Shown piece after piece: positions 46,456 to 59,070 of a stretch of 64,000 bases of DNA (position 1 is the stretch's first letter; the number at the start of each line of letters is the position of its first letter). The position numbers were made by a program, and so were the translations under genes. This stretch comes from Apodemus sylvaticus (Eukaryota > Chordata > Mammalia > Rodentia > Muridae). The notes beneath the pieces were generated by a model. The model saw only the letters and a list, made by a program, of their open reading frames with translations. It searched no databases and was not told the DNA's origin. The DNA is taken from assembly GCF_947179515.1 (NCBI RefSeq), contig NC_067476.1, positions 59,423,300-59,487,299 of the forward strand, given 5' to 3'.

Positions 46456-46712
46456 ATAGGGTTGGATAGGTGTCTCAACAGTTAAGAGCACTTGTCCAAT
46501 CATAAGAACTGGAGTTCAGATTCCAGCATACCTCCCAGGCAGCCCAGAAATCCCAGTTCCAAAGGATATGATACCTTTTTCCAGCTTCCCTTCCCCATGT
46601 AACTGCATACATGTTCATATATACACACAAATGCGCTTGCACACACACACAGACACAAGCATGCACACATGCATGCGGGCACACACACACAAACCTTTAA
46701 AAAACTTTAAAA
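46456..46712 (+). mobile_element. B2/B3-type SINE with CA-rich tail
   Basis: It begins agggttggataggtgtctcaacagttaagagcacttg, a tRNA-like head, then ggagttcagattccagcatacc. The tail is CA-rich (46627-46692) and ends in an A-rich stretch. Confidence 0.75.
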
Positions 46713-47479
46713 CAAAACAGTTTTGTTTCATCTTACACATATCAATAATAAGACCCTTAAATCTTAATAGTATTGGAAATGAAATAATTATTCTTTACAA
46801 TACCTCCTCTAAGTTGGAAATGGGTAGGAAAAATTTTTTTCCTGACCTATTAATCTATTTCTGTAGCATGTTGACTTATTTTAATAAATTCTAGAGAAGT
46901 GCAAAGGCAGGAAGGTAAACATTTAAAGTCTGAAGTAGAGTGCATACTGACAAATAGATTTTTATTGTAACACTTACAGACCATACATAATCCTATAAAT
47001 CCCCTTGATGAAATTCTTCAGGCATAAGTTAGTCAGTAAGCCTTTTTTGGTGTGATCACCTCTTACTAAATATTGAAAAAAGAGAAAGCAGAAAGACAGA
47101 TTTGAGGGAGAAAAACGGAACACTCAATGCAGAAAGATGGCAAATATAATGGCTTATTATTTTTTCATACATGATGCTATTCATTGTTTGCAGCTGTAAT
47201 AATATTATGGCAAATTCAACAGCTACTCTGCTTCTGAGATGCTTACCACTGTGCTCTAGAATAGGACAAGTAGCCAAGCTCCTTTTAAATATGTAGATAT
47301 GATTTAATCAGTGAATTTGGCTATTATAGTGATGCCCTCTGTAAAAATGAGAATGATTTTATGAGATGAAGATAGGAAAACTATTTTACAATTAAAAAAA
47401 TAAGTAGGAATTTTGAGAGTCCAAGGATGTTAAAATACTAGGTATTGGGGAAAATTGCTGTAGGCATACTGAAACAGAA
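46713..47479. other. No gene seen
   Basis: AT-rich, non-repetitive looking DNA before an ancient L1. Confidence 0.55.
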
Positions 47480-48975
47480 AATAAAACAATCTTGATATAG
47501 ACCTTAAACCATTCACAAAAATCAGCTCAAAATGGATCATTGGTATGAATGTAAATCATGAAACTATGAAGGTTCTAAAACATAGGTTAGGAGATCATCT
47601 AAAAGATCTTAATGGTGAGGAAGAACTTTTGGATGCGGTCACATAGGCATCCTTAATGGAAGAAGCCTCTGATAAAGTAGATTAGATGAAAATGAAGAAC
47701 ATCTCTTCATTTTGGCCTCTTCATGTATGGCCTTTGATATAAGGAGTGAGAAGACAAAGGCAGGGTTGGAGGAAACTTCCAGGGAGCCACAGCCAGATTA
47801 AGGATCATGGTATGCAATACATAAAGAACTTATAAAATCTAAAGGTAGACAAAAGAACAAGCTAGTTAAAAATTTGGAATAGACCAAACAGTCCTTCCCA
47901 AATAATATACAAAGATAGCAAAAGACCATATAGAAAGATTGCTGTTGTTATCACAATGCCCATAGGTTGGAAAGGGGTACAGAGAGAGATATACCACTCT
48001 GGATTTGATTTCATGGGATAGCATCTGCTTTATTGTATGTGAATAACCATTTATTTAGTAGAATTCTATCCACTGTGATGGGATAGCACCTTACCCTGTA
48101 CTAGAGAGTGAGCACTCACACCACCAGAGTCTCTACCTAGAAGAAACCCATTAAAGTACATATGGAGAATGCAGAAAGTAGGATACTCATGCTATTTGAA
48201 AATTCAGTGTTCTGATTTCAGGAACATGGTATGCCCTGCTTCTTATTTAGAAGTACAGTGTGACAGACAGGCTGGCCTCCAGGTCATACCTGACTTTTCT
48301 CCTATAAAAGATGTTGACTATCACATCTTTAAGTGACTGGAAATTGAAACAAAGAAGTGGTACTGGCACTCCTGTAGGAACGGTAAACAACCAAAACACT
48401 GACTGCAAATGCTGGGGAGATGAGAGTCACAGGAATGGGCCAGCACTTTGGGAAAGACTATGACAGTTGGAAAAATACTCTCATTATATAACCTAGTAAT
48501 TGTGTCCCTTCGGATTTATTCAAATGACTTATAATTTGTGCCCACACAAAAATCTTCATGTGAAAAATTGATTCCTTCTTCATTCATTATTGATCCAATT
48601 TGGAAGCAAATCAAGAAACTTAGCAAGTAAGAAGACAAATAAACCGGGATCCGTTGGAAGATGCCAGTGTGCTGATCTTGGCAGTGTCTGCTCTGTGACT
48701 TTGCTTTCTCTGGAGTGTCACACAGTTTCCATAAGACAATCTAGAAAAGTGTGATTGTGGACAGTAAAAATACCAGTGGTTATGATTGTAAGGACAAGTG
48801 AGAGAAAGAGAAAGGTGAGCACAGAAGAATTTGAGGGCAGGGAAGTGATGCTGTGCAATACTGCAGGACAGGGCAGGGGAACTACACTGTGTGACACTAA
48901 AGGAGTGGAGTCATGTTGTGTCCATTCATAAAAACTCATAGAATGAAGACAACTCTCATGTAAATGTGATGACTG
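47480..48975 (+). mobile_element. Ancient mammalian L1 (L1M-type), ORF2 end and 3' UTR
   Basis: Highly diverged sense L1. 47490-47700 matches the ORF2 region around cttgatatagacc, caaaaatcagctcaaaatgg, aacatagg and ttttggatg. 48330-48560 matches the later ORF2 part (cagcactttgggaaagac, tatataacctagtaattgtg). 48840-48945 matches an old 3' UTR (gagggcagggaag, cattcataaaaactcatagaatg). Far more worn than the rodent-specific L1s here, so it predates the murid radiation. Confidence 0.65.
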
Positions 48976-50369
48976 GATGGAAATGCTGAGCCATTTGTTG
49001 GATCACTTGCCAATCTGAGGTGGGAGGATCATTATGGTGAAAGTCATGGAGTGATTGTACATGGAGGCATGGAGCTATGTGAGTCTCTAAACCTGATCTA
49101 ATAAAATAATCTATGTGAAAAGTTGCTGAGGACCTTTAAAATTTGCTGAGGACCTTTAAAAACAAAAGTAGAAAACGAAGATAGATACACATTGGCATTT
49201 GAGTTCACATGGACCCCTCTTCAGTGACTTAGGCCTCTGATAAAGTCTCTTCTGTGTATCTTCCAGTCAGTGGCAATTGTGGGAGAACAAAGAACTTGGT
49301 GAGGGAGATCAGGAACATTTGGGAAATAGTGGGGACAACTGTCAGAGAAGCAGCTGCCAAGTGGGTGGCCTCACCTTGTCTTAGAAAGATGCTACAGAAT
49401 TTAGCTAATGCAGACTGCACTTGATCACAGGTGGATGGTTGATACTGAAGTGGTGACATCTGTTCTGTACTTGCACAAAGATTCTGTCTACTTTGCCTTT
49501 GGTAGTGACTCTGTCTGAATAGGTGAATGACAGTGTACTGAAGGGTTAGCCAGATGATAGGTACTGCATTCTTGACAGCTGAACAGAGAGAGTGTTAAAA
49601 GGCAGAGTCGAAACCAGGTGGATAAAGATAAAAGTAATAACTACAACCATGATGTGAAAGCATTTCTTTATGATTTTGAAATTGCCAAAGTAATATGCAA
49701 AGGATGCAAAAGCAAGCTTATTTTAAACCTTTGTGTGCAAAGTTCAACCAACTCTATGAGAGATGATGCCCAGGCATTTCTTAATTGGAAATTTCTTTTT
49801 CTCGGCCACAAAAGAAAATTTCCTTCTGTTTCAGCATCTCTTTGCTGCGGTTCAAGAGTTTCTCCAATTTCACAAGCATGTGTACTGACTGTGACATCTG
49901 GGAAGGTTTAGTAGGCTGCACACAGAAAGGGTGAGGTGGCTGGGGATGAGCGCCATAAGTTTCCAGTATATTCTTTATACACACATAGATTCAGGCAACG
50001 GACCACAGAACACTTCCCATCATGTTCTTCTCAAAGAAGGATCCAGTCCTGCAATCTATGTAAAATATTGGAATTGTAAGCCCCCCTCTCCACACTGGTT
50101 GTGACAACAATAGAGAGGGTCTACCTAGGTGTGGCAACAGAATTTAGGAGCTATGATTTCTAGGTGTGTTTGTGCAGACCATTGTGTGGGGACTGCCTGT
50201 ATCTCTTTGCTTCTATTTGCCTGCTGGAGAAAGGCACATTTAGCAACCTCTGTGTAAGTACATTGCAAGGCCAAGGAAATATGCTAGCATTTATGTTTGT
50301 AAGCAAAAACCATTATATTTGAGATTTCTGATATCTCCTGTGCATATTTTGGAAGCATTTAAAGGAAAA
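48976..50369. other. No gene seen; 20-bp tandem duplication
   Basis: tgctgaggacctttaaaa is doubled with a 20-bp period at about 49123-49162. The frames at 49229-49459 and 49618-49911 have no recognisable domain. Confidence 0.55.
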
Positions 50370-50385
50370 ACCTTTACAATTTCTT

Positions 50386-50553
50386 TTTTTTGTTTGTTTG
50401 TTTGTTTGTTTTTTTCTAGACAGGGTTTCTCTGTATTGCCCTGGCTATCCTGGAACTCACTCTGTAGACCAGGCTGGCCTCGAACTCAGAAATCTGCCTG
50501 CCTCTGCCTCCCAGAGTGCTGGGATTACAGGCATGCACCACCACTGCCCGGCT
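50386..50553 (-). mobile_element. Young B1 SINE with intact target duplication
   Basis: Well-preserved antisense B1 with a tttg-rich tail: agacagggtttctctgtattg, ctctgtagaccaggctggcctcg, ggattacaggcatgcaccacc, ctgcccggc. The 16-mer acctttacaatttctt flanks it at 50370-50385 and 50554-50569. Confidence 0.96.
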
Positions 50554-50569
50554 ACCTTTACAATTTCTT

Positions 50570-51294
50570 GCTTTCATTTGAGGGAAAAGATCTTATAATC
50601 CTTAAATAAGTTGGAGATTTTCATAATTTTTCACCTCTTAAAATATTTTAAAACATTTGTTACATTTGATATTGTGTTCATTGCCTAAGTCTCCATGTTC
50701 TCTAATTGTCTCCAAGACCCACGAACTGCTGAGCGGAAACAGGCTCTTCTGCCATTTTCTTTTCGGTTACCACAACTGGAAACTTAAGAAATAAATGCTA
50801 TGACTTTCAGCTATGTGCCCAACACAAGCATGTCTTGTCCTTTTGCCTTCAATGAACATTCAAATTCTGCTTCTGTTGATCGTATTTTCTGTAGTCATGA
50901 AGTACAGATAATCCTGATATAGCTAGTAAGAGTGGCTTTTATGTGACATGAGGATGCTGTCTTCTGGTCAGCCAGCTGGTCAGTACCATCTGGCCTGGAG
51001 ACTTGGCCTCAGACTGCTCAGTTAGTCTATGTGAAAAGATTTCTTGGTTTTTATTCTCTTGGTGTTATCAGAATTCTCTTAGCTTTGGGGTTAATTTGAG
51101 GCATTGGGAGAGCTGATACAAGCTGACCTGTGCTCTAAAAGCTGAGTCAGGGTTTAAAGCTTTCTTAAATGTCCAGTGTCTGAGTTACTGCTATAGTCTA
51201 TCAAGATGGAAAGTTTCCCAGAAGCTTTGAACCCTTCTCTGACCTTCATATCTCATCAATTTGGCCAGAATCATTTATTAGCCAGTCTAGAGCT
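50570..51294. other. No gene seen
   Basis: Non-repetitive looking DNA between a B1 and a DNA transposon remnant. No coding signal. Confidence 0.6.
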
Positions 51295-51302
51295 ATCTAT
51301 AG

Positions 51303-51485
51303 CAGTTGTTCTTAAACTACAGGGGTCTCTTAAGACCATCAGAAAACACAGATACTTATACTATAATTCATAACAGTAGCAAAATTACAGTTATGAAGTA
51401 GCAGCAAAAATAATTTTATGGTTGGTGGTCACGACAATAAAAAGACTTGTTTTAAAGGGTCATGGCATTAGCATGAGAACCAGTG
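51303..51485 (-). mobile_element. URR1-like non-autonomous hAT transposon
   Basis: 183 bp. The left end is cagttgttcttaaac and the right end atgagaaccagtg. The internal block ataattcataacagtagcaaaattacagttatgaagtagc is characteristic of rodent URR1 elements. Flanks atctatag (51295-51302) and atctatat (51486-51493) form an 8-bp duplication with one mismatch. Confidence 0.85.
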
Positions 51486-51493
51486 ATCTATAT

Positions 51494-53370
51494 CTATGAC
51501 ACTAAAGATATTAAAGAACCAAAAAGTAGAGAATTAAACATATTATTAGAAGATAGAGATGTGCATCCTCAGTTTCTGAAAGGGCCTTGAAAATACTTCT
51601 GCCATATTTTAATAATGGTATTCTTAGTGTTGATGATTATCAAATCAAAACAGTAACTCTGGAACATGTTGAAGATGCTCTGTGTCCTGAAATGTCAGTT
51701 GTTCAGTCAATATTTTAATTCTTTTATGTAAAAACGAATAAGGGTATCTAATTCATTTGTTAACTTCAAGCTTTGGTAAATTATGAAATTTTATATATAC
51801 AACAATTATTATCTACTATATTTTCTCATGATCAGTTAATATTTGATTATTTACCTATCTTATACACCTATATCCAGGCTCAGATAATGTTTCTCAGACA
51901 AAGAGGGGGGTCACAAAAGTGGAAAAATTTAAGAGGCTTAGAACAAATAAATGACTACAAAGCATTCATTTTAGAGTATCATGTGGCTCTGTGTGCTTGA
52001 TACACCTTCTCCTGATCGGTCTGTTTCTATCTGATGAGTCAAATCATAATTTCTGAGATCCTCTCAATTAATTATTTTCTTTCTACTTAGAGTTCTTTTT
52101 ATGTTGATTTGTTGTTTGGTACATGCCTGACATTAAAACAATCCATTACCTTGCTGCTTTTGTTACCTTGAGATAGTTTACAAAATTCTAGAGGGCCAGA
52201 ATCACATTTTATGGTTGTTTTATTTTATTTTATAGTTTTACAGAACAAAGAGCACACAAAAACTGCTTAGAATTTAATTTAACAGCAAAAATCCAAATTA
52301 ATTTTAACTCTTCAAAAACTCTATTTTGGAATGAAGTTATGGTCAAAAGCAGAGAGCCTTTCAACCATTGATATATGAATACAAATGGATAAATTAAAAG
52401 AAAGCTTAAATCCATGAACTGTTAAGGTATAGCAACTGTCTTTGCATGTAGGCATAGAAAACACAGGAAAATTCTTCATGTGCTAATGGAACTTTTAGCA
52501 CAGAAGGTGATAGAAAAACCATTGTGTATCAAATATTCATCCAATTAAAACATGCTAAACAATGTGCTATGCTCATTATCTTGCTGAGGAAAGTGGAACC
52601 CAGAAGGCTGTTGATATTTCAGCTTGAAGAGGTTATTTTTGTTGTTGTTTAATCAAGTACTAATCAGGAGAAATGCACTTTATAACAAGAAAGCCAATTT
52701 ATCTGACATCAAAACCACTCATGCAGTTAGCCTTAGATGATTAGTCTTAGAACCATGTCGCCTATTTCCAATTAAACTCTACTTCCTGTTATTAGGGTGG
52801 TGACAGTAGGCATGGGTTTAAACCAAATGTCCCCTTTCCTTCTCGGCATTGCCACACTGATTAAACCTTCTAGTAAACAACCAGTTAGCCTGCCCCACAA
52901 AAACCTTTTGACGCAAAGTAACAAAAGAAAATCACCCTCCAAAATAACTCAGCCCAAAGGGAAGTCCAGTATTGTGTGGAGAACTCTGTCTCTCATGGGC
53001 CCAGGATTTATTGCTAGTTTCACTTCCTCTCGGTTGGTGCCGCTTTAAAGCGTGCTGTGTAGTGGTTACGCAGCTCATCTAACAGGAAAGAAACATTTTG
53101 CCCTTTAAGGTTAGAGCAAAACTTTAGTTTTCATAACTGACATTGAGTCATGAGCCCATCTGGAACCAACTGCTATGTGCACAGAAATGGGTTGGGCTAA
53201 GGCCTGAGATAAATATCCCCCAATGTCTGAGTTCCTTCCATATACACAGACTGTGTCTAAGAAGGACTGCTGCTTGGGTCAGTTGGCTGGATGTTCAATC
53301 TATGGTAACTGGTTCAAACATCTACACTACTCTTCTAGTTAGGTGAATCCTGCCTGGACTAGATCTTCAC

Positions 53371-53374
<4 letters not shown>
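51494..53374. other. No gene seen
   Basis: Non-repetitive looking DNA. 52790-53060 is a more GC-balanced block, possibly an old repeat that I cannot assign. Confidence 0.5.
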
Positions 53375-53462
<88 letters not shown>

Positions 53463-53635
53463 GAGAGAGAGAAACAGAGAGAGAGAAACAGAGAGAGAGA
53501 AACAGAGAGAGAGAAACAGAGAGAGAGAAACAGAGAGAGAAACAGAGAGAGACAGAGAGAGAAACAGAAACAGAGAGACAAGAGGGAGAGGAAGAGGAAG
53601 ACTGAGACAGAGACGGAGACAGAGACAGAGAGAAC
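53375..53635. repeat. (GA)n tract with a 14-bp higher-order unit
   Basis: About 42 uninterrupted GA units (53375-53457) pass into a regular 14-bp unit, gagagagagaaaca, repeated about five times to 53530, then irregular cagagaga/gagacg units. All bases except scattered C and T are purine. The long frames on both strands here are low-complexity artefacts. Confidence 0.96.
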
Positions 53636-56480
53636 TATATCTGTAAATAGAGGAGGAACCTACTGATACATGTATAGTGTCACAATATTTTATGATTTTG
53701 TTGTTTTTCCCATGTAAACCTTGATATACAAGTAAATGTGCTTTATCAGGGGTTTCTAGACGAGAAGAGAATCTCTTCATTATTACATTTGTTTTCCCCA
53801 AATCTATCAGAACACCAAGTCAGGTTAAAATGGTTTCAAATGATTTTATCTATGGGAGCCTATGCTCCAAGGAGAAACAGGCATTGACTCCTGAATTATA
53901 GGACACTGTGAAGGAGGAGTTCTTGCACTAGAATACCTGGGAAGCCTCCCTGCCAGGCACACATTTAATAGGACAGTGGCCTAGTAGGAAGCAGTACAGG
54001 AATGGTAGCCATGACATGTTGCTCTCTGCTGTGTTTGTTAAATGTACCAGGAAAAGGACTCAAGGGATGCTCTTTGGAGGGTCAGTTAGGGGTGGTGAGT
54101 GTGGACTGCAGTGGCTACAGATTGGCCATTGAGTGTTGAAGCTATGCCTAATCAGAGGTTCTAGACCCTTCTTCCCCATTCTGCACTGGCCCTTCCAGAT
54201 TTAATTTTGCTAAACATGCTTCAAAAAGACATCAAGGCAACTCCCTTCTCAGTAAACTTCCGTTAATTTTCTTTAAGGAAGTGTGGGATTCAAGAGGTTG
54301 CCTCTGAATTTCTTTTGTGCTTGTCTTGGGGCTTAAGTGATGACTTGTAATATTACAAAGATTTGTAAACTTCACGATATCTCAAGTTAATGATACAACA
54401 TCTTGTTTTAATTTTTAAAGTACTTCAATTTTATAAACCTAAATGTTAAGAGTCTTTAAAAAAAAATCTGTTTTTTTTCTCTCGCTTTAAATCTTCAAAC
54501 CTGATCATTGATAAATCATCTTTAAAAGTGAGTTGTTCTCAGATCTTAACATGTGGCTTTGGAAAGTGATATCATATCAAAACAGTAAATGGGGCGGTGG
54601 ACGGAGGTAAGGTAGGTGCGCACCCTCAGAGAGGAAGTTGGATTGAGGGTCCATTACTCTGTTCTCAGGCAGGCCTCCTTCACCAGATGGCCCTGAACAA
54701 TCATAGCAAACAAAAGCTTCCTTTTCAATGGAAGGGAGAAAATTTCTCATTATATTTTGGCTTTCCCAAAGGGAAAGAAGTCACTGAAAAGGGAATATAT
54801 TTGGCTGACATCCATTGTGTCAAAGGGTCACAACAAAAACTACCATCTTTGAAAAATGTTTTAAAATTCACAGGAAAAATACAGTGGGGGAATGTAAAAC
54901 ATGGAAATTGAAGACATATACTCCATTCTGAGTAAATTTAGTATTTAAGTCAGCTCTCTTAAAAAAAGTCATATCTCTTAAAGAGATATGAAAAACTGCA
55001 ACAAAAAAAAATGTTTGACTTTTACTGACACTTGGGAAGAACTACTACTTGAGACCCTGGAAATTTTAAGGGATAACCAGACTCTCTTGGTGTCTGTACT
55101 TTTGTTATTGTTGGAAGCAAAATTCTGCTGGAGGGAAATTGACTATGTAACAATAGTTAAATAAAGAGTGTGGTTCATATTTTATTAACAGATGTAAGAA
55201 CAGGAATACAACCGGAACATGGTGTGTGATGTCTAATCTAGGCTGAGACTCAGAGAAGGTTTTGCACACCGTACATCCAGGTTCCTGGGACAGAAAGTTT
55301 AAGATAAGAGGGGAAATTAATTGTAACAGAGGAAAGATGGGAAAAGTTAAGGCCTGTATCAGTTAAGGCTCTTGGTTTCAAACAACAGAAGCTAAGGGCC
55401 TAGCCAGAAAATAAAATGCAAACTAGTGAAAAATATAAGGGGCATTGCCCCAGAGCTGAGAGATTGAGAAGGGAAAGTGGAAAATAAAAAGAATTTTAAA
55501 ACCGGCAAAGTGTTTGGTAAGGGTAGCCCATAACTTAGGAGATATGGTCACTGGGATGTCCCCACTATTAGTCCCAAGCTGTAAGCAGTATTTCATTGTT
55601 ACCAGGTTATTCTATATCCCACATGCCTCACAGTCCTTACAGGAATCAAGATGTAGTATTGATTGATCAGATATAGTAGCTGCTCAATTTCTGGCTCCTG
55701 TGGATGTGTGCTGGGTGGTGTCTCCTATATAGCATCAGCGCTGATCTGCTCCACCAATCGAGCACAGCCTCAGTTATTACTGATATCTTCTGAGTCCAGC
55801 TCATAAAAGACATGGACACTTCTGCCTTGATTTCTCTTAGATCACTTCTCAGAGAAGTTGCCTGCCAGAATTGAAGGGCATTTAAGCACCATTTTGAGGA
55901 ACATAGTGAAGAACTGAGGCTGCCGCCAAATACTGACAAAAATTTGTCCATCTTGGGAGTGTGTGACCAGCCCAGTCAAGGCTTCTGACGATGTCTTGAA
56001 GTCTTATGAGGGACTATATAGAATATTCCAACCAGGCTTTGCCTTAATCAGTCTATCAAAAGTTTATTAAACAGTAGTGCTTACTTTTTTAAAGAGCTAG
56101 GCAAACTTGTTGGATTTCACTCCTGGGCCTGAAAGAACAACCGAACTGGGGAAGATCTATCTCAGCTTATGGTTTCATAGGTTCCTGTCCATCAGGTGAG
56201 GAGGGTGTGATCAGGCAGAGACATTGGCTTACTGCATCTAGGAAGCTGAGTGAAGATAGGGGGAGCTAGACCAAGATACACCTTTCTAACACACATACTC
56301 CCAGTGACCACCTCCCTTTGCCAGCCCCCCTTGCAGCTCCTACACTTCCCAATAGTCTATCCAAGATCATTTTCAATCTATCAGTTGCACATGCCATTGA
56401 TGAGGCCAGAGCGCTCCTGCCCTCATGCTCTCTGGAATCACCCAATAGGGTGCTTTACTCATCCCGGGGTCTCTCTATTG
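53636..56480. other. No gene seen
   Basis: 2.8 kb without recognisable mobile elements. The frames at 54597-54911 (plus) and 55667-55951 (minus) start with Met but show no known domain, so I do not call them genes. A short inverted repeat catatctct/agagatatg is at 54970-54990. Confidence 0.5.
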
Positions 56481-58007
56481 TTTTTATTCGATATATTCTT
56501 TATTTACATTTCAAGTGATTTCCCCTTTCCTGGGACCCCACCCCTGAAAGTCCCATAAGCCCTCTTCCATCCCCCTGTTTCCCAATCCACCCCTTCCTCC
56601 TTCCCTGTCCTGGTTCACCTAAACTGTTGCACTAAGCCTTTCCAGGACCAGGGGCCTCTCCTTCCTTCTTGAGCATCATTTGATATGTTAATTGTGTCTT
56701 GGGTATTCCAAGCTTCTTGGTTAATATCCACTTATCAGTGAGGGCATACATTGAGTGTTCTTTTGAGACTGGGTTACCTCACTTAGGATGATATTCTCCA
56801 GTTCCATCCATTTGTCTAAGAATTTCATGAATTCATTGTTTCGAATGGCTGAATAGAGCTCTATTGTGCATATATACCACATTTTCTGTATCCATTCCTC
56901 CATTGAGGGACATCTGGGTTCTTTCCAGCTTCTGGCTATTATAAATAGGGCTGCTATGAACATAGTGGAGCATGTATCCTTATTACATGCTGGGGAATCC
57001 TCTGGGTATATGCCCAGGAGTAGTATAGCAGGGTCCTCCGGAAGTATCATTCCCAGTTTTCTGAGGAAGCGCCAGACTGATTTACAGAGTGGTTGTACCA
57101 GCTTGCAACCCCACCAGCAGTGGAGGAGTGTTCCTCTTTCTCCACATCCTTGCCAGCACCTGTTTTCTCCTGAGTTTTTTGATCTTAGCCATTCTGACTG
57201 GTGTGAGGTAAAATCTCAGGGTTGTTTTGATTTGCATTTCCCTGATAACTAAGGACGTTGAACATTTCTTTAGGTGCTTCTCAGCCATTCAATATTCCTC
57301 AGGTGAAATTTCTTTGTTTAGTTCTGTACCCCATTTTAAGGGGGATATTTGGCTCTCTGAGTTCTTTGTATATCTTGGATATAAGCCCTGTCAGATGTAG
57401 TGTTGGTAAGGATCTTTTCCCAATTTGTTGGTTGCTGTTTTGTGCTTTTGACAATGTCCTTTGCCTTATAGAAACTTTGCAGTTTTATGAGGTCCCATTT
57501 ATCAATTCTTGATCTTAGAGCATAATGTACTGGTGTTCTGTTAAGGAAAATTTCCCCTGTGCCCATGTCCTCAAGGGTCTTCCCCAGTTTCTTTTCTATT
57601 AGTTTCAATGTGTCTGGTTTTATGTGGAGGTTCTTGATCCACTTGGACTTGAGCTTAGTACAAGGAGATAAGAATGGATCAATTTGCATTCTTTTGCATG
57701 CTGACCTCCAGTTGAACCAGCACCATTTGTTGAAAGGCTATCTTTTTTCCACTGGATGGTTGTAGCTCCTTTGTCAAAGATCAAGTGGCCATAGGTATGT
57801 GGGTTCATTTCTGGGCCTTCAACTCTATTTCATTGATCTACTTGCCTGTCACTGTACCAAAACCATGCAGTTTTTAACACAATTGCTCTGTAGTACTGAT
57901 TGAGGTCAGGGATACTGATTTCCCCAGAAGTTCTATTACTGTTGAGGATAGTTTTAGCTATCCTGAGATTTTTGTTATTCCAGATGAATTTAAGAATTGC
58001 TCTTTCT

Positions 58008-59070
58008 GAGCAAGAATTGACAAATGGGACCTCATAAAATTACAAAGTTTCTGTAAGGCAAAGGACACCATCAAGAGGACAAATCGGCAACCAACAAATT
58101 GGGAAAAGATCTTCACCAATCCTACATCAGATAGAGGGCTAATATCCAATATATATAAAGAACTCAAGAAGTTAGACTCCAGAAAAACAAACAACCCTAT
58201 TAAAAAATGGGGTACAGAGTTAAACAAAGAATTCTCACCTGAAGAACTTTGGATGGCGGAGAAGCATCTTAAAAAATGCTCAACTTCATTAGTCATTAGG
58301 GAAATGCAAATCAAAACAACCCTAAGATTTCATCTTACACCAGTCAGAATGGCTAAGATTAAAAATTCAGGAGACAGCAGGTGTTGGAGAGGGTGTGGAG
58401 AAAGAGGAACACTCCTCCACTGCTGGTGGGGTTGCAAATTGGTACAACCACTCTGGAAATCAGTCTGGCGGTTCCTCTGAAAACTGGGCACCTCACTTCC
58501 AGAAGATCCTGCTATACCACTCCTGGGCATATACCCAGAAGACTCCCCACCATGTAATAAGGATACATGTTCTACTATGTTCATAGCAGCCCTATTTGTA
58601 ATTGGCAGATGCTGGAAAGAACCCAGGTATCCCTCAACAGAAGAGTGGATGCAAAAAATGTGGTATATCTACACAATGGAGTACTATTCAGCTATTAGAA
58701 ACAATGAATTCATGAAATTCTTAGGCAAATGGATGGAGCTAGAGAATATCATACTAAGTGAGGTAACCCAGACTCAAAAGGTGAATCCTGGTATGCACTC
58801 ACTAATAAGTGGATATTAACCTAGAAAACTGGAATACCCAAAACATAATCCACACATCAAATGAGGTACAAGAAGAAAGGAGGAGTGGCCCCTGGTTCTG
58901 GAAAGACTCAGTGAAACAGTATTCAGCAAAACCAGAACGGGGAAGTGGGGAGGGGTGGGTGTGAGGACAGGGGAAGAGAAGGGGGCTTGCGGGACTTTCA
59001 GGGAGTGGGGGGGCTAGAAAAGGGGAAATCATTTGAAATGTAAATAAATTATATCGAATAATAAAAAAAA
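58008..59070 (+). mobile_element. Young 5'-truncated L1 nested in the old L1, opposite orientation
   Basis: A sense L1 3' end: ORF2 C-terminal region from gagcaagaattgacaaatgg, 3' UTR, then atatcgaataat and a short A-tail. It is flanked by the perfect 16-mer aagaattgctctttct at 57992-58007 and 59071-59086. Old L1 sequence continues directly on both sides. It belongs to the same young subfamily as the element at 14851-20789, with nearly identical 3' UTR ends. Confidence 0.97.
58013..58819 (+). pseudogene. L1 ORF2p C-terminal fragment, one nonsense codon
   Basis: It appears open in one frame from the insertion start to the natural stop at 58817-58819 except for TGA at 58478-58480, where the sister copy has CGA (arginine), a change expected from CpG decay. 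The cysteine motif (CWRGCGERGTLLHCWWGC) and KDTC... region are intact, and the end reads MHSLISGY as in the copy at 15110. With no promoter or RT domain it is inert. Confidence 0.88.

Noticed and set aside
49618..49911. 97-codon plus-strand frame as a possible exon or retrocopy
   Set aside because: No family recognised and no supporting signals.
53343..53801. Arg-Glu and Ser-Leu repeat proteins on both strands
   Set aside because: Translations of the GA microsatellite.
54597..54911. 104-codon plus-strand frame
   Set aside because: Starts with Met and is moderately hydrophilic, but has no recognisable domain and no gene context.
55667..55951. 94-codon minus-strand frame as a gene or processed pseudogene
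   Set aside because: I could not match it to any family, and there is no A-tail, splice signal or neighbouring exon. Left as unassigned.
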